Position numbers and translations under genes: made by a program. A DNA stretch of 30,568 nucleotides, taken from contig CAJXDY010000027.1 in NCBI GenBank assembly GCA_913052135.1, positions 1 through 30,568 on the forward strand. Reading direction: 5' to 3'. How positions within the stretch are numbered: the first letter of the stretch is position 1; the number at the start of each line of letters is the position of its first letter. Below are positions 7,465 through 16,593 of the stretch, one piece after another. The notes under the pieces were generated by a model. It saw only the letters and a program-made list of their open reading frames with translations, was not told where the DNA came from and did no database searches. Source of the DNA: UBA8106 sp913052135. Lineage in GTDB: Bacteria > Acidobacteriota > Vicinamibacteria > Vicinamibacterales > UBA823.

Positions 7465-8442
7465 ATGCAATACGCAAACCTTGGGTCCACAGGATTAACC
7501 GTCTCACGTCTTTGTTTGGGAACAATGACCTACGGCGATCCCGCTTGGCGTAAATGGATTCTCCCAGAAGCCGACGGTCGTCTATTCATTCAGCGTGCGA
7601 TTGAAAGTGGCATCAATTTTTTTGACACAGCGGATATGTACTCGCTCGGTGTTAGTGAAGAAATTTTGGGACGCGCACTTAAGGACTTTACTGTTCGCGA
7701 CCAGATCGTAGTTGGCACTAAAGCATTCTATCCGATGAGTGACAACCCGAACGATCGAGGGTTGTCCCGCAAGCATCTTTTTCATTCAATCGATGCATCA
7801 CTTCGCCGCCTCCAGCTTGATCACGTTGACCTCTACCAAATTCATCGATGGGATCCACTTACTCCGATTGAAGAAACACTCCAAGCGTTAAACGACATTG
7901 TGAAAGCAGGCAAAGCCCGCTATATCGGTGCTTCTAGTATGTATGCTTGGCAGTTCGCTAAGGCGCTTTATCTCAGCGATCGATATGGTTGGACACGCTT
8001 CGTATCAATGCAGAACCACTACAATCTCGTCTATCGCGAGGAAGAGCGCGAAATGATTCCACTTTGCCGAAACGAAGGCATTGGCATTATTCCATGGAGT
8101 CCGCTGGCACGTGGATTTTTGGCTGGTAACCGTACACTTAAAGACTGGGGTGCAACCAAACGTGCTCAGACCGACGAGTTTGCCCATAAGCTCTATTATG
8201 CCGAGTCAGACTTTGAAATTGTTAAACGCGTTGTTGAGGTTGCCAAACAACGAGGTGTGTCGCCTGCTCAAGTTTCGCTGGCGTGGTTGTTGCGGCAGCC
8301 TGGCGTGACGGCGCCGATCCTAGGCGTTTCGAAGATGTCACAATTTGACGAAGCCATCGCCGCTCTTGACATTGAGCTCGACGAAAACGAGTGTAAACAC
8401 CTGGAAGAGCCATACAGGCCACATACCATCTTGGGACATTAA
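7465..8442 (+). CDS. Aldo/keto reductase
   Basis: A 325-residue NADPH-type aldo/keto reductase with the family tetrad D54 and Y59 (FFDTADMYS), K86 (VVGTKAF) and H127 (YQIHRWD). The barrel continues with YIGASSMYAWQ, SMQNHYNLVYR and IGIIPWSPLARGFLAG. The C-terminal cofactor loop GVSKMSQFDEAI holds the usual Ser/Lys that contact the 2'-phosphate. It resembles the AKR11-13 group (YghZ/YajO-like), which reduces varied aldehydes and sugars in the cytoplasm. The start at the ATG of MQYANLGSTGLTVSRL is preferred because this is the typical family N-terminus; an in-frame TTG at 7444 would add seven residues. It is the first gene after the divergent region and is followed 58 bases later by the M28 peptidase. 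Confidence 0.93.
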   Translation: MQYANLGSTGLTVSRLCLGTMTYGDPAWRKWILPEADGRLFIQRAIESGINFFDTADMYSLGVSEEILGRALKDFTVRDQIVVGTKAFYPMSDNPNDRGLSRKHLFHSIDASLRRLQLDHVDLYQIHRWDPLTPIEETLQALNDIVKAGKARYIGASSMYAWQFAKALYLSDRYGWTRFVSMQNHYNLVYREEEREMIPLCRNEGIGIIPWSPLARGFLAGNRTLKDWGATKRAQTDEFAHKLYYAESDFEIVKRVVEVAKQRGVSPAQVSLAWLLRQPGVTAPILGVSKMSQFDEAIAALDIELDENECKHLEEPYRPHTILGH

Positions 8443-8500
8443 CCGAGGCGATGTTACGGGTAATGAGTAGATTGCCCAGTTGTATACGTAGGAGCAAGTC

Positions 8501-10687
8501 ATGTCTATTCGAAAGTCAATTTTCGTAAGAATAGTTTTTGCGGGAGTTCTTAGTTATGGTCAACTCGTATCAGCTCAAGAAGCAGGTATTCGGGGCTTCC
8601 TAGATGAAGAGGTTAACTTACAGCGTCAACGCGAAGAGTTGTTTCGTAGTATTCCCGAGCCCACTAATTTGCGTGAATACATGCGCATTATTAGTGAGTC
8701 CCCTCATCATGCCGGTGCGCCAGGTAGCCGACGGGTAGCCGAGTACATTCTGTCCCAGTTCGCCTCGTGGGGTCTTGAAGCCTACATCGAAGAGCATGAA
8801 GCACTCATGCCATTTCCTGTCGAACGAGTGGTGGAGTTAATCGAGCCGGAGCGGATTCAACTGCGGCTTGAGGAACCGGCGATTCCAGAGGATCAGGATT
8901 CTGGCGATATTGAAGGCCTACCTAACTACAACGCTTATTCTGCTGACGGTGACGTAACGGCCGAACTGGTCTACGTGAACTATGGGATTCCAGAGGACTA
9001 CGACCGTTTGGAAGAACTCGGCATTAGTGTCGAAGGCAAGATAGTTATCGCGAGATACGGCCGGAGTTGGCGAGGTATTAAACCTAAGTTAGCTTGGGAA
9101 CACGGTGCAGTGGGCTGCATCATATATTCGGATCCGAAAGACGACGGGTACTTTCAGGGTAACGTGTATCCAGAAGGGCCCTTCCGACCCGAGTATGGTG
9201 CCCAGCGTGGCAGTGTGATGGACATGCCCATCTATCCCGGCGATCCCTTGACGCCAGGATGGGGTTCGGAACCTGGCGCTCGGAAGCTGGATCGGGCCGA
9301 TGCCGAAACACTACTGAAGATTCCGGTACTTCCGATCTCCTATGGTGACGCATTACCTTTGCTGAAGCATTTGGGAGGACCAGTTGCACCTGAAGATTGG
9401 CGTGGCGCACTCCCCATCACGTATCAAATAGGTCCAGGTCCTTCGACTGTGCATTTGAAGCTGTCGTTCGACTGGCAGGTGCGGCCACTCTATAACGTTA
9501 TTGCACGCATCGATGGGGCAGAATTTCCCGACCAATGGATCGTGTATGGTAATCATCACGATGCTTGGGTGAATGGTGCAACTGATCCGACGAGTGGAAA
9601 CGTTGTGTTGATGGAAACAGCGCGCGGACTAGGCCTGTTGCTCGATCAAGGTTGGCGGCCGAAGCGGACTATCTTTTTTGCTTCCTGGGATGGTGAAGAA
9701 TGGGGATTACTCGGATCGACTGAGTGGGCTGAGAAACACAAGACTGAACTGAATGCAAACGGTGTAGTTTATATCAATTCTGACAGTACTAGCGCAGGTT
9801 GGTTGTCGGCTGGAGGGTCACATTCACTTCAGTGGTTTGTGAACGAACTAGCACGGGATGTTTCAGGGCCACGCTCGGATGGGTCAGTGTTTGACGAATT
9901 GAAGGCGAGACAACTCGAACAAGCTGACAGTTTGGATGAGCAACTTCAGATTGAGAATCGAGAACACTTTCCGATTACCGCTTTGGGCTCGGGTTCCGAC
10001 TACACCGTCTTTTTGGACCACTTGACGATGGCGTCACTTAATCTCGGTTTTGGAGGGGAGAGCCGAGGGGGCGTTTATCATTCGAAATACGATTCGTTCA
10101 CGTGGTACACAAACTTTGGTGACAAGAATTTCAAGCACGGACGTGCACTTTCGCAGATTATGGGTACCGCTTTATTGCGATTAGCTGATGCGACGGTCTT
10201 ACCGTTTAACTTTATCGATTACGCGAACACGATGGATGTCTATGTCGACGAGATCGAGCATTATTACAACGAACTTGATACTAATGAAACTCTAGACCTG
10301 GCCTCACTACGCTTGGCGCTGTCTGAGCTTGAGAGCGCCGGTGAAGCATACGAACGCAGATTAACAACGGTGACCCACACCAGCCCTAGCGTGATTCATA
10401 CACATAACGATCTCCTCTCTGAGCTAAATCGTCTAATCTACACGTCCGAACGCACGTTGGCTTATGCAGGTGGTCTACCGAAACGGGCATGGTTTAGGCA
10501 TCTAGTCTACGCGCCTGGCCTCTATACCGGTTACGGTGTTAAGACTCTGCCGGGCATTCGAGAAGGAGTCGAAGAAGGAGCGTGGGATGAGGCGCGCAGC
10601 TATGTTACTCGTGCTGCTGCTGCCGTTACAGCCTTGGCTGCCCAAGTCGATCAAGCAGCCGATTTATTAGTTCAGATCACTCAGTAG
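8501..10687 (+). CDS. Secreted M28 metallopeptidase, PSMA/glutamate carboxypeptidase II-like
   Basis: A 728-residue exported protein with signal peptide (cleavage likely after VSA, near residue 25). It has the three-part M28B layout: a protease domain interrupted by a PA (protease-associated) domain around residues 130-300, and a helical transferrin-receptor-like dimerisation domain in the last 140 residues. The co-catalytic zinc ligands line up with human glutamate carboxypeptidase II: H352 and D362 (GNHHDAW...TDP), E399 (general base) and E400 in DGEEWG, D428 in INSDS, and H527 in VYHSKYDSF. Expected activity is release of C-terminal residues, often acidic, from small peptides in the periplasm or outside. 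A good ribosome site (AGGAG, six bases before ATG) supports the start. It ends two bases before the convergent NhaC gene. Confidence 0.93.
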   Translation: MSIRKSIFVRIVFAGVLSYGQLVSAQEAGIRGFLDEEVNLQRQREELFRSIPEPTNLREYMRIISESPHHAGAPGSRRVAEYILSQFASWGLEAYIEEHEALMPFPVERVVELIEPERIQLRLEEPAIPEDQDSGDIEGLPNYNAYSADGDVTAELVYVNYGIPEDYDRLEELGISVEGKIVIARYGRSWRGIKPKLAWEHGAVGCIIYSDPKDDGYFQGNVYPEGPFRPEYGAQRGSVMDMPIYPGDPLTPGWGSEPGARKLDRADAETLLKIPVLPISYGDALPLLKHLGGPVAPEDWRGALPITYQIGPGPSTVHLKLSFDWQVRPLYNVIARIDGAEFPDQWIVYGNHHDAWVNGATDPTSGNVVLMETARGLGLLLDQGWRPKRTIFFASWDGEEWGLLGSTEWAEKHKTELNANGVVYINSDSTSAGWLSAGGSHSLQWFVNELARDVSGPRSDGSVFDELKARQLEQADSLDEQLQIENREHFPITALGSGSDYTVFLDHLTMASLNLGFGGESRGGVYHSKYDSFTWYTNFGDKNFKHGRALSQIMGTALLRLADATVLPFNFIDYANTMDVYVDEIEHYYNELDTNETLDLASLRLALSELESAGEAYERRLTTVTHTSPSVIHTHNDLLSELNRLIYTSERTLAYAGGLPKRAWFRHLVYAPGLYTGYGVKTLPGIREGVEEGAWDEARSYVTRAAAAVTALAAQVDQAADLLVQITQ

Positions 10688-10689
10688 CT

Positions 10690-12186
10690 TCAGAGCAAAG
10701 CACCGGCAATAAAGTACAACATGAGCGCACCCGCGCCTGCCACCAATGCATAAGGAAGCTGTGTGCGGACGTGGTCGATGTGGTCGCTCGCCGAGGCCAT
10801 TGATGAGACAACGCTTGTGTCACTAATAGGTGAGCAGTGGTCACCGAATACCCCTCCGCCTAGCACCGCGCTCACAACTAGCGGAAGTGACACAACGACT
10901 GATTCACTGTTGAATAACGACACGAGAGGCACGGCCAGCGTAATCATGATTGCGAAGGTGCCCCAGCTCGTTCCGGTCGAAAAGGCAATAAACGCGCTCA
11001 CTAAGAATACGAGTGGTGCTACCAGTACTGGTGTCAGAAATGGTCTAACACTTGCTGCTACCCAGGGACCTGTCCCGAGCGCCTGACATACGTCACCAAG
11101 CGCAAAAGCTAAGACCATCAGCACAGCCAGGGGCAGTATGCCACCAGCCCCCTTAAAGGCTAGATCCACGAATTCCTGCATCGAAAAGGCTTTTTGAAGA
11201 ACTGATAGTAGGACCATTAAAGCCAGTCCTAGGAGGACACCCCACATAACCGCTGTTGAGCCTGAGCCCTGATTCATTATGTCGAACAGCCCGGGATCAA
11301 GAATATTTGCTTCACGAGCCCCAATTGAGCCGGTGATTCCAATTCCAGCAAACACCATTACCACCATTCCAAACAGGGGAATCAACATGTTTCCAAGACG
11401 CGGCGCTACCGTTTCTTTTCTTGGAATCATAATAACTTCGTCAGCCACGACTGGCCGCGCATCGTCGGCCAGCACTTTACCTTCTTCAAGCGCACGGCGT
11501 TCCGCAACCTTCATCGGGCCGATGTGCCAATTTGTTATTGAGACGACAAAAACGAGAATGACTGCCAAGACAGCATAGAAATTCAGTGGCACTGCTGCCA
11601 TGAAGATGCTAAGTGGACTCTGGTCACCAAGATTGCCGAGTGCAGCTTGTGTACTTAGAAGACCAAGTACTGTGGCGCCCCAGGCGTTAATGGGCAATAG
11701 TATACAGACTGGTGCAGAAGTGGAGTCACATATGTAGGCGAGTTTCTCGCGTGAAATTTTAAGTTTATCGAACAGTGGCCGTGAGACGGTACCCACTACC
11801 AAGCACGTGATGTTCGATTCGATAAACACACCGAGACCGATGACAGAGGCCATTAGTTGAGCCCCACGTCTCGTCCGTGACCACTTCCACTGGCTGACCC
11901 AGTTTAAAAATCCATCAATGCCACCACCACGCTGCATCAGAATAAGCAGTGAACCCATTAGTAACGTAAAAACGATCACCTGAGTTTGTCCTGGATCTGC
12001 GAACACCTCAATCATTGCGGATATGGCCTGAGCTGTACCTTGCAAGGGATTGCCACCAGCGTGGATCACCCAGCCAATCCATATGCCGCCAAGTAACGAT
12101 ACGGTAACCTGCCGTGTTGCGATCGCCATGCTAATAGCCAGCACGGGAGGGACGATCGCTATCACGCCAAATGTTGTCTGCTCCAC
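10690..12186 (-). CDS. NhaC-family Na+/H+ antiporter
   Basis: A 498-residue inner-membrane protein with about 11-13 hydrophobic segments. The motif GGGVFGDHCSPISDTSVVSS, followed by ASDHIDHVRTQLPYAL, is characteristic of NhaC and related antiporters (ion transporter superfamily), and FSTGTSWGTFAIM is the second conserved helix-loop. The start is a GTG at 12186 behind a strong AAGGAGG. It lies 60 bases downstream of the BASS gene on the same strand, so one transcript for two sodium-coupled transporters is plausible. The exchanged solute may be H+ or an organic ion, since this family also contains amino-acid and malate/lactate antiporters. Confidence 0.9.
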   Translation of the reverse strand: MEQTTFGVIAIVPPVLAISMAIATRQVTVSLLGGIWIGWVIHAGGNPLQGTAQAISAMIEVFADPGQTQVIVFTLLMGSLLILMQRGGGIDGFLNWVSQWKWSRTRRGAQLMASVIGLGVFIESNITCLVVGTVSRPLFDKLKISREKLAYICDSTSAPVCILLPINAWGATVLGLLSTQAALGNLGDQSPLSIFMAAVPLNFYAVLAVILVFVVSITNWHIGPMKVAERRALEEGKVLADDARPVVADEVIMIPRKETVAPRLGNMLIPLFGMVVMVFAGIGITGSIGAREANILDPGLFDIMNQGSGSTAVMWGVLLGLALMVLLSVLQKAFSMQEFVDLAFKGAGGILPLAVLMVLAFALGDVCQALGTGPWVAASVRPFLTPVLVAPLVFLVSAFIAFSTGTSWGTFAIMITLAVPLVSLFNSESVVVSLPLVVSAVLGGGVFGDHCSPISDTSVVSSMASASDHIDHVRTQLPYALVAGAGALMLYFIAGALL

Positions 12187-12246
12187 AGGACCTCCTTAGT
12201 TGGCAGCATTTTAGCAAAAGATTGTCTGTCGATCAGATATTTCATT

Positions 12247-13188
12247 TTAATAGTCTTGAGGTGTTTTTGATTCTGTCGATTGCCGCCAGAATGCAGCTAG
12301 GAGACTGCCAATGAGTGAATGAAAGACAGCCGAAATGGCGCATGGGATTGCTACGAGGGGACTGATAAAATTCTGTCGAGCCAGGACGACACCTAATCCC
12401 GAGTTCTGCATCCCTACTTCAATTGCGATCGTCCTGGCGGTGATCTCCTGGTGAAACATTAACCGACCCGCGACGTAGCCTGCAGAGAATCCTCCAATAT
12501 GTAATGTGAATACTGCTAACAGAAGTCGGAAGCCAGCGGTCATGATTTGTTGCTTTCCTGCACCAATTATTGAGGCGACGATTAGGACGATCGTAATTAC
12601 CGCTACGAAGGGCGCAACCGCAAGCATTTTGTGTGTAATCGTCGTCAGGTACTTATTCAAGGCAATGCCAATGACGACGGGTAAGATAACGACCTGTACC
12701 GTGCTGAGGAGTAAGCCAGTTGCGTTAACGTCAATTCGACTGCCAGCTAGTAGGGCTGTAAGCGCTGGCGTCATGGCCACTGCAAGAATTGTTGAGACCG
12801 CTGTTATCGTGACGGACAGTGCTACATCTGCTTTGGCAAGAAACGAGATGACGTTTGATGCTGTGCCGCCAGGACATGAGGCGACGAGTACTAAGCCAAC
12901 TGCATATTCAGTCGGTAATTCGTACAGATAGCCGATTAGCCATCCCAGCGTTGGCATGACGGTATACTGCAGCGTCACACCTGGTAGCACTAAACGCCAG
13001 TGTTGGACAATACGTTTAAAGTCGTTAAGGGATAGAGTCATGCCCATGCAGAGCATGATGATACCCAAGCCTACCGTTATGAATGAACCACTGAACCAAG
13101 TAAAAAACGGTGGGTGATAGAGCGCGAGGGCACTTGCGACTAAGACCCAAAATGGAAATGCAGCGGTTAAAAGTCCAAGGATGTGCAC
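12247..13188 (-). CDS. Bile acid:sodium symporter (BASS) family transporter
   Basis: A 313-residue membrane protein with about nine or ten segments. The conserved core LVASCPGGTASNVISFLAKADVALSVT and the later VGMQNSGLGVVLA are the two crossover motifs that bind sodium in ASBT-type BASS proteins. Bacterial members import pantoate, sulfate-like or other organic anions with Na+; the substrate here is not evident. The start is taken as GTG at 13188 with only a weak upstream GCGGG. It probably precedes NhaC in an operon, and its promoter should lie in the 144-base region shared with the divergent MFS gene. Confidence 0.9.
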   Translation of the reverse strand: MHILGLLTAAFPFWVLVASALALYHPPFFTWFSGSFITVGLGIIMLCMGMTLSLNDFKRIVQHWRLVLPGVTLQYTVMPTLGWLIGYLYELPTEYAVGLVLVASCPGGTASNVISFLAKADVALSVTITAVSTILAVAMTPALTALLAGSRIDVNATGLLLSTVQVVILPVVIGIALNKYLTTITHKMLAVAPFVAVITIVLIVASIIGAGKQQIMTAGFRLLLAVFTLHIGGFSAGYVAGRLMFHQEITARTIAIEVGMQNSGLGVVLARQNFISPLVAIPCAISAVFHSLIGSLLAAFWRQSTESKTPQDY

Positions 13189-13248
13189 GATACATTACCC
13201 GCTTCGGCTCATATCAATAGAACTAACAGCACTGTCAAGCCAGTCTAC

Positions 13249-13269
13249 ACCAGCTGCACTGCTGCTGGT
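13249..13269. promoter_or_regulatory. Short inverted repeat between the BASS and MFS genes
   Basis: ACCAGC (13249-13254) and GCTGGT (13264-13269) form a perfect 6-base dyad with a 9-base spacer in the 144-base divergent region. It is short enough to occur by chance. If real, it would be an operator for the two transporter transcripts. Confidence 0.25.
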
Positions 13270-13332
13270 TCGTCGGCATACACACGAATAGTTTTTGTTT
13301 GGTTGTGTTTCTGTGCCCGCTAGTGGAGAATC

Positions 13333-14697
13333 TTGGAATTGCTTCGCTCGATCTTGGGCAGAATAATAATGGGATTATTTTTTTCACGCCTCACGCCTCT
13401 CCAATGGGTAATCTGCGGTGTTGCCGCGCTCGGCTTTGCCTTTGATGTTTACGAGCTTTTAATGCTCCCGCTCATTGTGCGCCCTGCATTGCTTGAGCTC
13501 TTGAGCGTACAGCCTGGGTCAGCGGAATTTAATCTCTGGGTCGGTCTACTGTATTTCGTGCCGGCGGTGGCTGGCGGTGGATTCGGCTTACTTGGAGGCT
13601 ACTTGACCGATTTGTTCGGCCGCCGCCGCGTCCTTGTATGGAGCATCTTGATCTATGCAACGTCGGCGTTGGCAGCCAGTTTTGCCACATCTATTGGCTG
13701 GCTCCTGTTCTTTCGCTGCACAACGTTTATTGGCGTTGTCGTCGAATTTGTAGCAGCAGTAGCATGGCTGGCGGAGCTGTTCCCTAATGCGAAGCAACGT
13801 GAAGCAGTGCTCGGATATACACAGGCATTTTCTTCGGTTGGAGGTTTACTGGTCAGTGGAGCATATTTTCTCATCGTTACATACGCTGATGCGCTGCCAG
13901 CCATCCAAGGTGGGCATGAACCTTGGCGTTACACCTTGATGTCGGGGGTTATTCCTGCAATACCACTCATTATTATTCGCCCATTTTTGCCAGAGTCGCC
14001 AACATGGCACCAGCAGAAAGTCGCAGGCACATTAAAGCGACCAAGTATCGTCGAACTGTTCAAACCTGAATTTCGCCGGACGACAATCGTAACGACAGTA
14101 ATGTTTGCGTGTGCTTATGGTGCAGCGTTCGGTGCACTGCAGCAGGCGCCACGGATTGTTCCAGGCCTTGAGGACATCACAAGCTTAACGCGAACAGAAC
14201 AAGAACAAACGGTCGGTACGGTTCAATTGGTTCAAGAGATGGGAGGGCTTACGGGTCGGTTGCTGTTGGCGTTTCTTGCTGTGCGGATAGTTGCGAGGCG
14301 TCGCCTATTGCGAGTATTCCAGGTGCCGGGTTTATTGGTCGTGCCGCCAGTGTTTCTATTTGCGACTACGGCCAGTCTTCCGGTACTGCAGGTCGGACTG
14401 TTCGTCGCGGGCGTGTGTACTGTTGCGCAGTTTAGTTATTGGGGCAACTATCTACCACGAGTGTATCCTACCTACCTCCGGGGAACAGGTGAGAGCTTTG
14501 CGGCGAATATCGGCGGACGGATGATTGGCACGTCATTCGCGATGGTGACGACACAACTGACGAATGTTATGCCCGGGGGAAATCCAACGGTGCAACTAGC
14601 GTATGCTTCTGCGTTGGTTGGCCTCTTTGTTTACGTTGCGGGCTTTACCGCTAGCTTTTGGTTGCCTGAACCGAAAAGCGAGGCGTTACCCGAGTGA
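13333..14697 (+). CDS. Major facilitator superfamily transporter
   Basis: A 454-residue membrane protein with about 12 segments. The MFS signature is GGYLTDLFGRRRVLVW after segment 2. FLPESPTWHQQK marks the end of the first half, as in the AAHS/SHS/sugar-porter groups, and PRVYPTYLRGTGESFAANIGGRM occurs in the second half. Such proteins are proton symporters for carboxylates or sugars; the substrate is unknown. TTG at 13333 is preceded by GGAG with four bases spacing. An ATG at 13369 would shorten the N-terminus by 12 residues and is the main alternative. It converges on the fucosidase gene with 24 bases between the stops. Confidence 0.88.
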   Translation: MELLRSILGRIIMGLFFSRLTPLQWVICGVAALGFAFDVYELLMLPLIVRPALLELLSVQPGSAEFNLWVGLLYFVPAVAGGGFGLLGGYLTDLFGRRRVLVWSILIYATSALAASFATSIGWLLFFRCTTFIGVVVEFVAAVAWLAELFPNAKQREAVLGYTQAFSSVGGLLVSGAYFLIVTYADALPAIQGGHEPWRYTLMSGVIPAIPLIIIRPFLPESPTWHQQKVAGTLKRPSIVELFKPEFRRTTIVTTVMFACAYGAAFGALQQAPRIVPGLEDITSLTRTEQEQTVGTVQLVQEMGGLTGRLLLAFLAVRIVARRRLLRVFQVPGLLVVPPVFLFATTASLPVLQVGLFVAGVCTVAQFSYWGNYLPRVYPTYLRGTGESFAANIGGRMIGTSFAMVTTQLTNVMPGGNPTVQLAYASALVGLFVYVAGFTASFWLPEPKSEALPE

Positions 14698-14721
14698 TTC
14701 ACGAATGCCATACGGCAGTTT

Positions 14722-16056
14722 TTATTCCACTGTAAGAATCACGACTTCGTCGATCAGGTCCGTGGGTCGAGTTGGTAGGGTGACTAGCAGGGCCTGGTCG
14801 ATTATCTGAAAGGGAACTTCAGCCTGATTGCGCAGCAATCGGGCCTCCTTGACTTCTAGGTTAAGCGCCGGGAGCGCGAGAATTGAATCGTTCCAATTGA
14901 GTACGTGTAGATAAACCGTGTCTTGTTTGGCAGTGCTGACACCCCATGGACCAGGTTCGATTGGGCCATTACGAGTGCCATAGATCGAGTCGCCATATTC
15001 GTCAAGCCAGCGACCAATTCCATGCAGGCGTTCCTCAAACTCTCCTTGGATCTTCCCGTTTGGCATTGGTCCAACATTCAGGAGAAAGTTCGCGTTTCGC
15101 CCTGCTGCGTTGACAAGGTAGCGAATGAGATCGTCAGTGCTCTTATAGTCGTGGTCTGTAAGATTAAACCCCCATGACTGATTGATAGTTTCAGCGGTTT
15201 CGAACGGCAGTGTGCCTATTTCTGTTGTGTTATACCCCGTGGTGTTCGCGCCAGGTAAATCGTGTTCAAAACTTTGGAAGTCCTCGCCTGGCAAGGGCGC
15301 TAGGTGGTGGTTGGATCCGATTAGAGTCTGAGGCTGTAGTTGATGGATTAGTCTATAGGTTTCATCAAGTCGCCACGGTGCATCCCATTTGTCCCACATG
15401 CCGTCAAACCAGATCCCACCGATTTCCCCATAATTAGTCAGGAGTTCTCGCAATTGACCGTTCATGAAGTCGATGTAATTGTCCCAGTTGCCGTTTTCTG
15501 GTCGCCCTGCTTGGAGTCCTGTGCGGCCACGTGGAAAGTAATCTTCGTGTCGCCAGTCTAGCTGGGAGTAGTAGAAAAATAACTTGAGCCCTTCCTCTCG
15601 GCATGCCTCGGCAAGTTCGGCGAGCACGTCACGTCCGTATGGCGTGCGATCGACGATGTTCCAGTCGGTCAGACTGGAATCGTACATCGCGAAGCCATCA
15701 TGGTGTTTCGAGGTGATTGTGATGTACTTCATCCCTGAAGCCTTAGCCAGCGCGACCCATTCTCGAGCATTGAACTGAGTGGGGTTGAACTGTGCAGCCA
15801 GCCGGTCATACTGCGCGGAAGGTATGCCAGGTCGACCGGTATAAGATGCGGGGCCACGTTCTTCCATTACCCATTCACCCGCCCCTAGAACGCTGTAGAT
15901 ACCCCAATGAATAAATAAACCAAACTTAGCATCCTGGAACCAAGTACGTGCGGCTAGGTTGTCAGCACTTGGTTCGTAGGGTGTTTGCGCAAGAGCGTTG
16001 TTGGGAAATTGACAGTACATAGTGACGACTAAAATAATTCCCCAGTAATGCTTCAT
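14722..16056 (-). CDS. Secreted alpha-L-fucosidase (GH29)
   Basis: A 444-residue exported glycosidase with signal peptide (cleavage likely after ALA, residue 23). GH29 landmarks are in order: KFGLFIHWGIYSVLGAGEW, ITSKHHDGFAMYDS, DVLAELAEACREEGLKLFFYYS, and the nucleophile region GGIWFDGMWD with D218 as the probable nucleophile, then NFLLNVGPMPNGKI. It would release alpha-linked fucose from glycans in the periplasm or outside. A GAGAGGA ribosome site precedes the ATG by six bases. It lies 31 bases after the DoxX gene and is probably in the same transcript. Confidence 0.95.
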   Translation of the reverse strand: MKHYWGIILVVTMYCQFPNNALAQTPYEPSADNLAARTWFQDAKFGLFIHWGIYSVLGAGEWVMEERGPASYTGRPGIPSAQYDRLAAQFNPTQFNAREWVALAKASGMKYITITSKHHDGFAMYDSSLTDWNIVDRTPYGRDVLAELAEACREEGLKLFFYYSQLDWRHEDYFPRGRTGLQAGRPENGNWDNYIDFMNGQLRELLTNYGEIGGIWFDGMWDKWDAPWRLDETYRLIHQLQPQTLIGSNHHLAPLPGEDFQSFEHDLPGANTTGYNTTEIGTLPFETAETINQSWGFNLTDHDYKSTDDLIRYLVNAAGRNANFLLNVGPMPNGKIQGEFEERLHGIGRWLDEYGDSIYGTRNGPIEPGPWGVSTAKQDTVYLHVLNWNDSILALPALNLEVKEARLLRNQAEVPFQIIDQALLVTLPTRPTDLIDEVVILTVE

Positions 16057-16087
16057 TTCGATCCTCTCTTTCGATGAACGTTGGCCC

Positions 16088-16495
16088 TCAGCGCTGCATT
16101 AGGCGATCAAGTGAGTAGTGGTTTCGATCGGCCGTCCAGAGCAGCAAGAACACCACCAATGCAAATCCAATGTTATCGGCCACTGTACCAGGACTCGGTT
16201 CAATGACTGCGCCAGTCGTGAGTGCTGCTAAAAGTAAACCCGCACTGAGTAAAGCGAGTCGATTGAACGCGCCTAATATTAATAGGATTCCAGTAACCAA
16301 CTCGACGAAAGGTAGAATATAACCAAAGGTCACAACTAGAACGGTAGGCAGCAGGGTGTTAGTAAACCGGGTGGCTAGCCCTAGGGCAAAAGTGTCAAGG
16401 CCATAATGTAGTTTGCCGAGGCCGTAGAAAAGGAATACCAACCCCAGTGTTACTCTTAATAGGACATAGGCTACTTCTCGGTTACTGTCTTGCAT
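16088..16495 (-). CDS. DoxX-family membrane protein
   Basis: A 135-residue protein with four predicted membrane segments and the typical DoxX start LLRVTLGLVFLFYGLGKL, followed by the central segments FVELVTGILLILGAFNRLALLSAGLL and a final NIGFALVVFLLLWT. DoxX proteins are small inner-membrane proteins of mostly unknown role; some are linked to quinone or thiol redox systems. GAGG stands five bases before the ATG. It is followed by the fucosidase (31 bases) and preceded by the VOC gene (98 bases), all on one strand. Confidence 0.88.
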   Translation of the reverse strand: MQDSNREVAYVLLRVTLGLVFLFYGLGKLHYGLDTFALGLATRFTNTLLPTVLVVTFGYILPFVELVTGILLILGAFNRLALLSAGLLLAALTTGAVIEPSPGTVADNIGFALVVFLLLWTADRNHYSLDRLMQR

Positions 16496-16593
16496 GTTGA
16501 CCTCGCGACTTTCTTCCAGCGTCGACGATTCAAATATTAGAAAACATTAACAAACTCTGCATCTAGTTCTGCAGATCACTTGCTTGACCGATG

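Noticed and set aside
7342..7470. N-terminal extension of the amidohydrolase
   Set aside because: The extension has no family similarity, would overlap the divergent reductase start and would run through a nested inverted repeat.
10763..11578. Open frames on the + strand opposite the NhaC gene
   Set aside because: They are composed of Ser/Thr-rich antisense translations of membrane segments, as expected opposite a transporter gene.
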